The notes below the pieces were generated by a model that ran no database searches, was not told where the DNA came from, and worked only from the letters and a program-made list of their open reading frames with translations. Shown here in pieces: positions 26,406 through 32,486 of a stretch of 33,527 bases of DNA. Every line of letters begins with the position of its first letter. The first letter of the stretch is position 1. Position numbers and translations under genes: made by a program. Source of the stretch: an uncultured Prevotellaceae bacterium (GTDB taxonomy: Bacteria > Bacteroidota > Bacteroidia > Bacteroidales > Bacteroidaceae); assembly GCA_902785945.1 (NCBI GenBank), contig CADAAR010000025.1:1-33527 (forward strand), in the 5' to 3' direction.

Positions 26406-26543
26406 TTAATTATTTACTTTAACGAGTTCAGTTGCTAAGACCTCTTGAAACGTCTGTCCCTGATACTCGTGGGTAGAGAAACGAAGTGTGGCCAAGACCA
26501 CATCACCTTCGTAGAACCTGCACGCCGCCAGATTACCCAGCAT
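26406..26543 (-). CDS. Possible 45-residue protein in the BRO leader
   Basis: From the ATG at 26543 the minus strand encodes MLGNLAACRFYEGDVVLATL, continuing to a TAA at 26406-26408. An in-frame GTG at 26552 is an alternative start. The alternating hydrophobic/polar pattern (GDVVLATLRFSTHEYQGQTF) looks like beta strands of an OB-like fold, but the reading stops upstream at an in-frame TAG. It could be a small protein, a leader peptide or a gene remnant. I do not recognise a family. Confidence 0.35.
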   Translation of the reverse strand: MLGNLAACRFYEGDVVLATLRFSTHEYQGQTFQEVLATELVKVNN

Positions 26544-26567
26544 GGCGCACACATTTAATTTGTTATT

Positions 26568-26644
26568 AGCGCAGGCCTACCTGCCGCTTGGTTGTATCAA
26601 CATGTCAAAGAACACCGTCAATCAATTTTGACGATGCGAAGGTA
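26568..26644 (-). promoter_or_regulatory. Weak promoter and two hairpins in the leader of the BRO-primase transcript
   Basis: On the minus strand a near-consensus -7 box TACCTTCG (26637-26644) is followed by two hairpins. The first has stem CGTCAA/TTGACG (26616-26633); the second has stem AGCGCAGG/CCTGCCGCT with one bulged base (26568-26588). The remaining leader to the BRO ATG, about 250 bases, holds the small ORF and an AGGAGGA before an 11-codon ORF. Confidence 0.45.
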
Positions 26645-26764
26645 CGAAATTTATCTTATGTATAAAAGAAAATAATTATGTAACCACCTGACACACAAGT
26701 AAATACAAATAATTACAAGTGCCGCACAAGTTTTTGTACAAGTTTGGGGAAGAAAAACTAAAAA

Positions 26765-26792
26765 AAGGGAACCGACAAGTGCCGATTCCCTT
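26765..26792 (-). terminator. Terminator of the 28434-26816 gene pair
   Basis: Stem AAGGGAA/TTCCCTT, with two further inner G-C pairs across a mismatch. On the minus strand it is followed by a T7 run and a second T-rich stretch. It lies 23 bases past the stop of the 186-residue gene. Confidence 0.75.
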
Positions 26793-26815
26793 CATCTGGG
26801 TGTTTCAAAAACAGG

Positions 26816-27376
26816 CTAATTCACCTGCGAGTTCCAGTTCGATTCCGTTTTATCGTAGAGCCCATAGTCGTGAAGCACAGACCATAGTTCTCGTTTACAC
26901 GACATATCCGATATGATCCGTTCTCGCACCAACTGATTCACTCTATCGGTTATCTGCTTGGGTTTCATGTCCTGAATCTCCGATAGGAAACTGCTGGCCT
27001 CCGACTCGTTGTTAAAGAAGACAGGTTTCAACTTGGCCACAATCTCCTTTTTCTTCTTAATCATTTGTTTCTGTTCACTCTCCAGCCATTCCATCGTAAG
27101 CATCCAGATGGTCTGAATTTTCAGATTCGGCAGCGACAACTCGCCCGCCTCCCATAGTTCTTCAACCACTTTCTCCACCCGATGCTGATAGAAGAACCAT
27201 AAATCACGGGATGCACCCTCTTCAATTCTCTTGCTGGCTATCTCATGATGCATATAGAGTTCGCTGGGCGTTGAGTCCTGAAGTTGCTGAAGCTGACTCC
27301 CCCAGGCTTCATCATGTCTGAGGGCTTCAAGCCACTGCAAGGCCGAACCATAGTCGCTGCGCTTATAACTCATCAT
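26816..27376 (-). CDS. Unrecognised protein, second gene of a coupled pair
   Basis: I do not recognise the family. The start is the ATG at 27376, which overlaps the upstream stop in ATGA; the open frame before it belongs to the other gene. The 186 residues (MMSYKRSDYGSALQWLEALR) are strongly helical and charged. They include a Trp-rich motif (LWFFYQHRVEKVVEELWEAG) and a Lys-rich segment (EQKQMIKKKKEIVAKLKP), suggestive of a coiled coil. There is no signal peptide or membrane segment, so it is probably cytoplasmic. It depends on the upstream gene for translation and ends at a terminator, so the two form a closed two-gene unit. Confidence 0.72.
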   Translation of the reverse strand: MMSYKRSDYGSALQWLEALRHDEAWGSQLQQLQDSTPSELYMHHEIASKRIEEGASRDLWFFYQHRVEKVVEELWEAGELSLPNLKIQTIWMLTMEWLESEQKQMIKKKKEIVAKLKPVFFNNESEASSFLSEIQDMKPKQITDRVNQLVRERIISDMSCKRELWSVLHDYGLYDKTESNWNSQVN

Positions 27377-28434
27377 AGGGCATCGTCCTCCTCGCGCCAG
27401 TGACCGTATCCACACCGTTCGGCATGAGCCATTAGATAGTTAAACTCCAGCGAGTAGTCAGCTATCCAGCCTTCTGCCAGATACTGAGCACGCACCTCGC
27501 GGACTTTTGCGGCAAATCGATTCAGCACCTCAGCCGTGATACGCCTCACAGACTCAGGCTGCTCACTCCATGAAGAGGCGTTATAATCATAGTCTTCCAG
27601 CACCAGCCGCCCGTAGAGTTCCTTGTCCATATAATCGTAGAGCGCCTGAGCGGCTTCCAACACCCCCTTGTCAAACTGGCGAGGCACCACACCGTAGATC
27701 TCATCGTGCAGAATCACCAGTTCGGGATCCAATTTCAGCCTGCGTCCCCTCTGCCAATGCCGTTCTATCCGAAGCAGCTCGTCAAGGATAGTCTTCACAT
27801 AGCCACGAGGGGGCATCTCCGCATGGTTCGGTTCGCGTACCAGTTCGTGGTACTCCGACGAGAATAGTTCGGCCATCGCATCTTGAGCGGGTTGGTAATG
27901 ACCGTATTCAAACACACCGATGGCAAATTTCCTCATGATGTACGCTGTGTGCATCGCTATCTGTTCATACGGTGTAGTAGTGAGCCACTCTACCAGCTGC
28001 TTGTTCGATACCCACCAGTCATTCTTCACGCCAAAGGCTTCCTTTAGGTCGAACGTAAAGTGAAGACCCAGATCGTGGCAGAGGCCTGCTATTTCCAGTA
28101 TTAGCCGCAGACGGCCCATTTCCTTTTCCGTCAGCGTCTGCTGTCCCTCCAGCGACAACAGCGGGTTGGTGCGATAACCCGGCTCAGGTATCGGGGTAGT
28201 ATGCTCCCAGGGCATCGGCACCCTGCCCTCGTCGGCCGTCCAGAACTGGTCGGATAGGTACAGCGCCATCAGCGGATTTCCATATCTATCTGTCAGCAAC
28301 CTTTCTACCTGCGCAAGCTTGTATGCCCCGCGCTCGTCCCCTTTCAACAGGCTAGCCTTTGCCAAGCCCGCTCCCTTGAAGAACTTTTTCTCAATCCATA
28401 CCAGCATCTCCCTGGCCGTCTTTTCCTGCGTCAT
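27373..28434 (-). CDS. Unrecognised protein, first gene of a coupled pair
   Basis: I do not recognise the family. A TTG at 28443 is possible, but the ATG at 28434 (MTQEKTAREMLVWIEKKFFK, 353 residues) is the better start. The protein is rich in Trp, Tyr, His and Glu, with no signal peptide or membrane segment. One stretch (ILEIAGLCHDLGLHF, about residue 120) looks like the HD motif of HD-domain phosphohydrolases, and His residues follow in AMHTAYIMRK and VILHDEIYG. The rest of the HD pattern is not clear, so this is a hint only. A promoter box TATCTTTG lies 35 bases upstream. The next gene is translationally coupled. Confidence 0.72.
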   Translation of the reverse strand: MTQEKTAREMLVWIEKKFFKGAGLAKASLLKGDERGAYKLAQVERLLTDRYGNPLMALYLSDQFWTADEGRVPMPWEHTTPIPEPGYRTNPLLSLEGQQTLTEKEMGRLRLILEIAGLCHDLGLHFTFDLKEAFGVKNDWWVSNKQLVEWLTTTPYEQIAMHTAYIMRKFAIGVFEYGHYQPAQDAMAELFSSEYHELVREPNHAEMPPRGYVKTILDELLRIERHWQRGRRLKLDPELVILHDEIYGVVPRQFDKGVLEAAQALYDYMDKELYGRLVLEDYDYNASSWSEQPESVRRITAEVLNRFAAKVREVRAQYLAEGWIADYSLEFNYLMAHAERCGYGHWREEDDAL

Positions 28435-28468
28435 GAGTCTCAATATCTACGATTTATTTTTCAATCTG

Positions 28469-28476
28469 CAAAGATA
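28469..28476 (-). promoter_or_regulatory. -7 box of the 28434-26816 operon
   Basis: Minus-strand TATCTTTG followed by a leader of about 30 bases. The -33 TTG is not obvious. Confidence 0.6.
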
Positions 28477-28603
28477 CACCTTTTTTATAAATATAGGATG
28501 CAAAATCAGAAAATGTTTCATCTTAAACAAAAAATCCGCCTATACAAATAGACGGATGATTTGACTACTACGACTCACGGGACCTGTCCCCGCGGTCAAT
28601 TGT

Positions 28604-28632
28604 TGTAACAAAAGAACCGTCCCGCTGTTACA
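28604..28632. repeat. Interspersed palindromic repeat, copy A
   Basis: Arms TGTAACA/TGTTACA enclose the core AAAGAACCGTCCCGC. It is the reverse orientation of copies B and C. Immediately left is a second small palindrome, GGGAC-CT-GTCCC (28579-28590). It lies just upstream of the toxin-antitoxin promoter. Confidence 0.85.
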
Positions 28633-28666
28633 CGAGCCGACTTAATATTAATATTTTGTTAAAAGT

Positions 28667-28697
28667 TTGGTGGTCTCAATAATAATATCTATCTTTG
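28667..28697 (+). promoter_or_regulatory. Promoter of the toxin-antitoxin module
   Basis: TTG at 28667-28669, a 20-base spacer, then TATCTTTG at 28690-28697. The antitoxin ATG is 18 bases downstream. No obvious operator palindrome lies within it. Confidence 0.78.
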
Positions 28698-28715
28698 TGG
28701 CATAAATAATAAGGT

Positions 28716-28976
28716 ATGAAAGAAAAGAAGCCACATTCTCCAATGGAAGAATCATCAGACAGCATGATGGTTCAGGAACCGATTGCATCAGCGACGGCTT
28801 TTGCTGATACAATCGAGGAAGACGCTCCCCTTGATATTCCTGGCCTCCCCCAAACATGGGATGAGTTGATGGATTGTGTCAAGGAAGGAGAAGAAGAGTT
28901 CGAACGTGGTGAGGCAATTCCCTGGGATGTAGCCACCAGCAGACTGAAAAAGCACATAGCTGATTATGTTGCATAG
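28716..28976 (+). CDS. Putative type II antitoxin
   Basis: The 86-residue acidic protein lies directly before a RelE/ParE-like toxin and overlaps it by 11 bases, the standard antitoxin-first order. Residues 1-45 are disordered and Ser/Glu-rich. The C-terminal half is helical (LPQTWDELMDCVKEGEEEFE, AIPWDVATSRLKKHIADYVA). I see no classic ribbon-helix-helix or HTH motif, so DNA binding is uncertain. The assignment rests on size, charge, order and overlap. It should neutralise the toxin by binding it and may autoregulate the promoter. Confidence 0.7.
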   Translation: MKEKKPHSPMEESSDSMMVQEPIASATAFADTIEEDAPLDIPGLPQTWDELMDCVKEGEEEFERGEAIPWDVATSRLKKHIADYVA

Positions 28977-29280
28977 AATAGTCATTACGAAACGTGCATA
29001 TGCTCAGTTTCAGAGTATATGCGAGTATCTCGTTGACGAATTTGGCGAATGCATAGCTGATAATTTTGAGTTTGAAGTTGAGCAATGCGTCGCTACGCTG
29101 ATGAAATTCCCGGAAAGCGGACATCCTGAACCTATTGAAAGCAAATACACTTATCGCTCCAAGATCGTCGGCAACTACAATAAGATGTACTATTTCATCA
29201 GAAAGAACACTCTTGTAATTGCTGCCTTTGCTGATATGCGAATGCATCCGGATAACGTCAGAAAGGCGGTTATTGGTTGA
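28966..29280 (+). CDS. RelE/ParE superfamily toxin
   Basis: Probable toxin of a type II module, acting either on ribosome-bound mRNA (RelE-like) or on gyrase (ParE-like). The 104-residue protein has the family pattern HRIVITKRAYAQFQSICEYL, a helical pair, MKFPESGHPEPIESKYTYRS and YNKMYYFIRKNTLVIAAFAD with the typical end MRMHPDNVRK. The sequence fits ParE/plasmid stabilisation proteins best. Its start lies inside the antitoxin gene, in another frame, so translation is coupled. The module is on the plus strand against its neighbours, with a repeat copy on its upstream side, consistent with separate acquisition. Confidence 0.85.
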   Translation: MLHRIVITKRAYAQFQSICEYLVDEFGECIADNFEFEVEQCVATLMKFPESGHPEPIESKYTYRSKIVGNYNKMYYFIRKNTLVIAAFADMRMHPDNVRKAVIG

Positions 29281-29316
29281 TTGTAATGTAACAAAAGTCT
29301 CTCAGTTAGACGATTC

Positions 29317-29670
29317 CTATGTGGTTTGCCATTCCTCAGCAAGTCTAATATCAAAGATTGGCTCAAATCCTTTTTGGGCAGTATAGTTGAGAATATATTG
29401 TTCTGCAACATCACAACTTCTCTCCACATAGTCTTTTAATGATTCGAATTCTTCTCGATTGCAATACCAGTTATCGTATGTTATGTGGATATCATTATCA
29501 AACTCTGACTTACAATATACATCTCCCCCTAAAACTGGAACAATATTATGTCGTGCTAATGTAATAATTGCAATTGCATCACGGCGCAAATACGCTTTAC
29601 CACTAACCCCAATAGATATAAGGGGGAACGAAGACATTTCCATTAGTTTTTTAGATATTTCTTTATTCAT
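29317..29670 (-). CDS. Imm40-like immunity protein
   Basis: Probable antidote to a contact-dependent or type VI secreted polymorphic toxin. The 117-residue protein matches my memory of the Imm40 family: LMEMSSFPLISIGVSGKAYLRRDAI, IVPVLGGDVYCKS and THITYDNWY-type segments (here IHITYDNWYCN), then ESLKDYVERSCDVAEQYI. No cognate toxin gene is adjacent, so it appears to be an orphan. Repeat copy B ends only a few bases upstream of its ATG, so its promoter must lie within or beyond the repeat. The surrounding sequence is clearly AT-rich. Confidence 0.72.
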   Translation of the reverse strand: MNKEISKKLMEMSSFPLISIGVSGKAYLRRDAIAIITLARHNIVPVLGGDVYCKSEFDNDIHITYDNWYCNREEFESLKDYVERSCDVAEQYILNYTAQKGFEPIFDIRLAEEWQTT

Positions 29671-29673
29671 TAT

Positions 29674-29703
29674 TGTAACAGAGGGACGGTTCTTTTGTTA
29701 TAC
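29674..29703. repeat. Interspersed palindromic repeat, copy B
   Basis: Left arm TGTAACA, core GAGGGACGGTTCTTT, right arm TGTTATACA. The core is identical to copy C. It lies between the Imm40-like gene and a micro-ORF, overlapping the stop codon of the latter. Confidence 0.88.
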
Positions 29704-29802
29704 AAAAACTATATTTTCATCAGAACGATTAATGAGGGTGTATACTATAATAGGTATAATGATTCCGACAATTATCAATGGTGGATAAAGAATCTTATTC
29801 AT
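29698..29802 (-). CDS. Possible 34-residue membrane micro-protein
   Basis: From the ATG at 29802 the minus strand encodes MNKILYPPLIIVGIIIPIIV and a short polar tail (NRSDENIVFV), a convincing single membrane helix. It begins 32 bases after the stop of the lipoprotein gene, and its stop codon falls within repeat copy B. It may be a real small protein, or a longer gene cut by the repeat. No family is recognised. Confidence 0.4.
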   Translation of the reverse strand: MNKILYPPLIIVGIIIPIIVYTLINRSDENIVFV

Positions 29803-29833
29803 ATTTTCAAATAATCTTATTTGTGTTTACGCC

Positions 29834-30307
29834 TTAACGATTTCCCTTCCATTCGATAACGCGGGCGATGCCTTGATGCTTAGCTTGTTTTACCATCTCC
29901 TGAGTTACGATAAGCGTTTCATATAATGTGTCGCGGCATATCTCGCCCCATGTGTGATTTCTCGCCGTATCTAAATTAATGATAAAGAAGTACCCGTTTC
30001 GATCCTGATTATGATAGAAAAGAGGAGCGTTCCATTCACCATAGCCACCTAATGAACCTGAGGGAATTATCAGTCTGTCTGTCAGGTTTAATTTCTCCTT
30101 TTCTCGAAATACAGGCTCTCTGGAATCGTATTTTGCCTCCCTTCCTTCAAGGAAATGTTTTACGCTGTCAATACAACAATACCTTGAACTACCAATAATA
30201 ACAGCGTCACTTGTACGGTTCTCAATATACATAACTTTTATATAGTCACATGAAACCATACATAAAACAATTACGAAGGCACATAAGAAAGTTACTTTAT
30301 TCTTCAT
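29834..30307 (-). CDS. Small lipoprotein of unknown function, probably from a leaderless mRNA
   Basis: The ATG at 30307 gives 157 residues with a lipoprotein signal (MKNKVTFLCAFVIVLCMVSC), the lipidated Cys being residue 20. The frame is open to 30325, but that ATG lies upstream of the promoter -7 box (30312-30319) and cannot be on the mRNA. The mature part has alternating beta-like segments (MYIENRTSDAVIIGSSRY, LIIPSGSLGGYGEWNAP) and no known motif. Such lipoproteins sit among immunity genes in other Bacteroidales, so a role in immunity against secreted toxins is a possible but unproven reading. Confidence 0.72.
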   Translation of the reverse strand: MKNKVTFLCAFVIVLCMVSCDYIKVMYIENRTSDAVIIGSSRYCCIDSVKHFLEGREAKYDSREPVFREKEKLNLTDRLIIPSGSLGGYGEWNAPLFYHNQDRNGYFFIINLDTARNHTWGEICRDTLYETLIVTQEMVKQAKHQGIARVIEWKGNR

Positions 30308-30311
30308 GCTG

Positions 30312-30319
30312 CAAAGGTA
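30312..30319 (-). promoter_or_regulatory. -7 box directly in front of the lipoprotein ATG
   Basis: Minus-strand TACCTTTG ends only four bases before the ATG at 30307. Transcription starts about this distance downstream of the box in Bacteroidetes, so the mRNA would begin at or next to the start codon. Confidence 0.65.
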
Positions 30320-30408
30320 GTGCATTTTTCTGAGAACACAAACTATTCCATCGTTTTTTCAAGGTAATTGTTGGTCTTGTGACGGGTAATAGCGCAAAAG
30401 GAAGGTAC

Positions 30409-30437
30409 TATAACAGAGGGACGGTTCTTTTGTTATA
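30409..30437. repeat. Interspersed palindromic repeat, copy C
   Basis: Arms TATAACA/TGTTATA are perfect and enclose GAGGGACGGTTCTTT, the same 15-base core as copy B. Lies just past the stop of the 162-residue gene. Confidence 0.9.
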
Positions 30438-30461
30438 TTCCTCTCTGTACCCATGAATCCA

Positions 30462-30950
30462 TTAATCAACATGTTTTAAAATATAGCTTCCAGTTGTTAT
30501 TTTGCTAACTATATCCTTATATGTTAGTACTATGCCCAAATCGATACTGGCATACTTTTCACGCATTTCTCCAATAAACTCCTGTTTTTGATTAATTTTC
30601 CATATGACCCAATTATAAGACTTTGACCTATTCCAATTAGGTATGTCATTGTACATCCTAAAGGTAATTTCATCAGGATTTCCTATATCGGGATGTTTCC
30701 CAACTTTATACCATGCGTTATATAGTATTCCAAAGCGAAGGATTGTATGAGCATAAAAATAGACTTCATCTTTCACAATATCTTCAAATACAGGTTCATA
30801 ATCTATCGAGTAATGTCTGGCAAACACACGTATAACCGAACTATTAAGAACCGTCAAATCATTGGCTACATATTGAAAGTAGCATTTGTAATCATTGTCC
30901 ACTTCTACGCAGAAGATGTCACCTATCTTTGTTATTATCCTTTTTGCCAT
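30462..30950 (-). CDS. Putative immunity-type protein (Imm26-like), uncertain
   Basis: The 162-residue protein starts MAKRIITKIGDIFCVEVDND, which resembles the opening of the Imm26 family (a KxGDIF-type first strand). It is rich in Tyr, Trp and Ile (YFYAHTILRFGILYNAWYKV, KSYNWVIWKINQKQEFIGEM). No signal peptide or catalytic motif is visible. The setting, AT-rich DNA between repeat copies C and D and near an Imm40-like gene, supports an immunity role, but the family call is from memory and weak. The ATG at 30950 is preceded by the diverged repeat copy D and no clear promoter box. Confidence 0.55.
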   Translation of the reverse strand: MAKRIITKIGDIFCVEVDNDYKCYFQYVANDLTVLNSSVIRVFARHYSIDYEPVFEDIVKDEVYFYAHTILRFGILYNAWYKVGKHPDIGNPDEITFRMYNDIPNWNRSKSYNWVIWKINQKQEFIGEMREKYASIDLGIVLTYKDIVSKITTGSYILKHVD

Positions 30951-30970
30951 AATTATGAGTCTCTATTCTC

Positions 30971-30998
30971 ACAAAGGGGACGGTCCCTATTGTGTTAC
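30971..30998. repeat. Interspersed repeat, diverged copy D
   Basis: Contains ACAAAGGGGACGGTCCCTAT followed by TGTGTTAC. It shares the GGGACGGT core with copies A-C but its arms have decayed. Confidence 0.6.
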
Positions 30999-31079
30999 TT
31001 GTATTAATTAGTTTCGAGCGCAAAAATAAGAATAAAACTCCAAACTTGCAAGAAAACGAAAGAAAAACAGCCCAAATGC

Positions 31080-31110
31080 TTGGAACTTTCAAAAATACTT
31101 CGTATATTTG
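31080..31110 (+). promoter_or_regulatory. Promoter of the candidate small RNA
   Basis: TTG at 31080-31082, a 20-base spacer, TATATTTG at 31103-31110. It faces away from the 30950 gene and has no start codon with a long frame behind it. Confidence 0.75.
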
Positions 31111-31115
31111 CACCG

Positions 31116-31215
31116 TCAAAAGTTACTTTTGGCTATCCGGGTAAGTTTCCCGAGAGGGCAAGCCGTATACGTCACTACCCATTTTAAAGCCACCTCCGGG
31201 TGGTTTTATTATTTT
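31116..31215 (+). ncRNA. Candidate structured small RNA of about 100 nt
   Basis: A good promoter upstream and an intrinsic terminator (CCACC-TCCG-GGTGG then TTTTATTATTTT, 31190-31215) bound a stretch with no credible ORF. Within it, AAAAG/CTTTT can form a small hairpin near 31119-31133. The segment GGCT...AGCC encloses CGGG-TAAGTTT-CCCG. The later TACCC (31176-31180) could pair with GGGTA in that loop region as a pseudoknot. The terminator is shared with the convergent nuclease gene, whose stop is at 31209. I cannot match it to a known RNA family. The 5' end is approximate. Confidence 0.6.
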
Positions 31216-31820
31216 CTGAAGCTCTTCATCATCATCTTCAGAAAGCCCCTACTTGTAGCGATATTACGTTTAATTGAAATCTCCTTCCTACCAGTAAATA
31301 TCAGGACTTCAAAAGCGTCCGCATTCGACTCGAAATAGCGTTTTATCTCTAACGTAAGATTGCGAACGTTATAATCGCACACGATATTCAACAATACACA
31401 ATTGGTTTGCCCAATGGATTCCTTCAGCCTATTTCCAACGGAATTTTTACCTGAAATCGTTTTAAGATCGAACATCTTGAATACTCCTTTCCGCTCGAAA
31501 ATATAATCTGCCGTACGGATACCTTTGGGATTGGGTAGAATAAACACCCGATAACCATGCTCCCCAGCCTTACGTGCTGTTTTTAACAGATTGTCGTAAT
31601 CTTCGCTACTTTCTCCACCTGTGCTGAATATGTTGTTTTCGTTTTTAACAAGATAGAATGACGGATGAACGGTGATCTCTTTCAATTGACTGATGAAACT
31701 CGCACCTCGTAGTAAAGGTAAATCCTCCAACAAGGCATCTATGTCTCTCACTCGACCTTCCTCAACAAGAGAACAGCTATCTTCAATTATATTGTTTTCG
31801 AATAATGGTTTATCTATCAT
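31209..31820 (-). CDS. CdiA C-terminal tRNase-like nuclease (PD-(D/E)XK type), putative toxin
   Basis: The 203-residue protein from the ATG at 31820 carries a domain like the CdiA C-terminal tRNase toxins. It shows EHGYRVFILPNPKGIRTADY, VFKMFDLKTISGKNSVGNRL, then a polar strand-helix end (EVLIFTGRKEISIKR). Asp105, Asp118 and Lys120 fit the D-x(n)-(D/E)xK metal-nuclease core. An in-frame TTG at 31874 overlapping the upstream stop (TTGA) is an alternative start, adding IRKSHDDFIPCILKNKT. There is no signal or delivery domain, so it acts, if toxic, inside the producing cell. It follows a MntA-like nucleotidyltransferase by 50 bases in one operon, in the position where a HepT toxin is normally found. 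Confidence 0.75.
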   Translation of the reverse strand: MIDKPLFENNIIEDSCSLVEEGRVRDIDALLEDLPLLRGASFISQLKEITVHPSFYLVKNENNIFSTGGESSEDYDNLLKTARKAGEHGYRVFILPNPKGIRTADYIFERKGVFKMFDLKTISGKNSVGNRLKESIGQTNCVLLNIVCDYNVRNLTLEIKRYFESNADAFEVLIFTGRKEISIKRNIATSRGFLKMMMKSFRK

Positions 31821-31870
31821 AGTTTTATTTTTAAGGATACATGGAATAAAATCATCGTGCGATTTCCTTA

Positions 31871-32164
31871 TCAAACGTATATTCCATCTCTGAGGATTCT
31901 CTGCCTGAGGAGGCTATTCATATTTTCACGCACGCGAACCAGATCAACCTTGCAATCAAGCAGCTGTTCAAGTTCTGTCTGAATCATATCCAAGGTAAGC
32001 AGCGAGGGAGCCTGGCCTTCGTAACAAACATCAACGTCGCTGTCTGCAGTCTGCTCCCCACGAGCCACTGAACCGAAGATGCCGATTCTCGTCAGGCCAT
32101 ACTTCTTCTGAGCCGTTGGTTTATAACGCCTCAATAAGTTTAGTATTTCTGTCTGCGACTTCAT
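31871..32164 (-). CDS. MntA-like minimal nucleotidyltransferase
   Basis: Small enzyme of the DNA polymerase beta-type superfamily. Relatives act as antitoxins that add AMP groups to a HEPN RNase (HepT). The 97-residue protein has the signature GSVARGEQTADSDVDV: Gly31-Ser32 and Asp43/Asp45 bind metal and NTP, and Asp74 in KVDLVRVRE is the third acidic residue. All catalytic residues are present. The ending ILRDGIYV is typical of the family. A promoter TATATTTG lies 31 bases upstream. The downstream gene is not a HEPN protein but a CdiA-tRNase-like nuclease, which suggests an alternative toxin. Confidence 0.9.
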   Translation of the reverse strand: MKSQTEILNLLRRYKPTAQKKYGLTRIGIFGSVARGEQTADSDVDVCYEGQAPSLLTLDMIQTELEQLLDCKVDLVRVRENMNSLLRQRILRDGIYV

Positions 32165-32195
32165 CTGATTACCTTATAACTATTTCTTTCGTGTG

Positions 32196-32203
32196 CAAAT
32201 ATA
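32196..32203 (-). promoter_or_regulatory. -7 box of the nucleotidyltransferase-nuclease operon
   Basis: Minus-strand TATATTTG with a TTG about 21 bases upstream. The leader is about 25 bases. Confidence 0.72.
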
Positions 32204-32266
32204 GGAACTTTTCTCGATACTTCCAAATTTTCAGGTGAAAAACTGTTCCTGCTCGCTGTTGCACTT

Positions 32267-32393
32267 GTTGCAGTGTTGCAGTTCCAAAATAGGTTGTATG
32301 AAAGTCAAAAATTAACTCTATATTTATATAAATATAGAAGTATTTTTAGGGTATGGAAATAGCTTTTAGAGAACTGCAACACTGCAACGCTGC
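32267..32393. repeat. 18-bp inverted repeat pair of the CTGCAAC family
   Basis: The left arm at 32267-32284 and the right arm at 32371-32388 are perfect reverse complements (GAACTGCAACACTGCAAC in the right arm), 86 bases apart. The right arm extends to a 25-base block (32369-32393) identical to 25055-25079 inside the primase-helicase gene. The enclosed DNA is AT-rich and noncoding, reminiscent of a small non-autonomous element. Apart from this, I see nothing in 32204-32472. Confidence 0.85.
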
Positions 32394-32472
32394 GTCAACT
32401 TATTCAGGAAAACAAAAACACAGAAAAACAAAATATCTGGCGAAGGATTCGTGAACCGCAATGAAAAAGTTG

Positions 32473-32480
32473 TACCTTTG
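32473..32480 (+). promoter_or_regulatory. -7 box of the HU-HIG gene promoter
   Basis: TACCTTTG 160 bases upstream of the ATG. The -33 position has GTG, not TTG. Confidence 0.65.
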
Positions 32481-32486
32481 TAGCGT

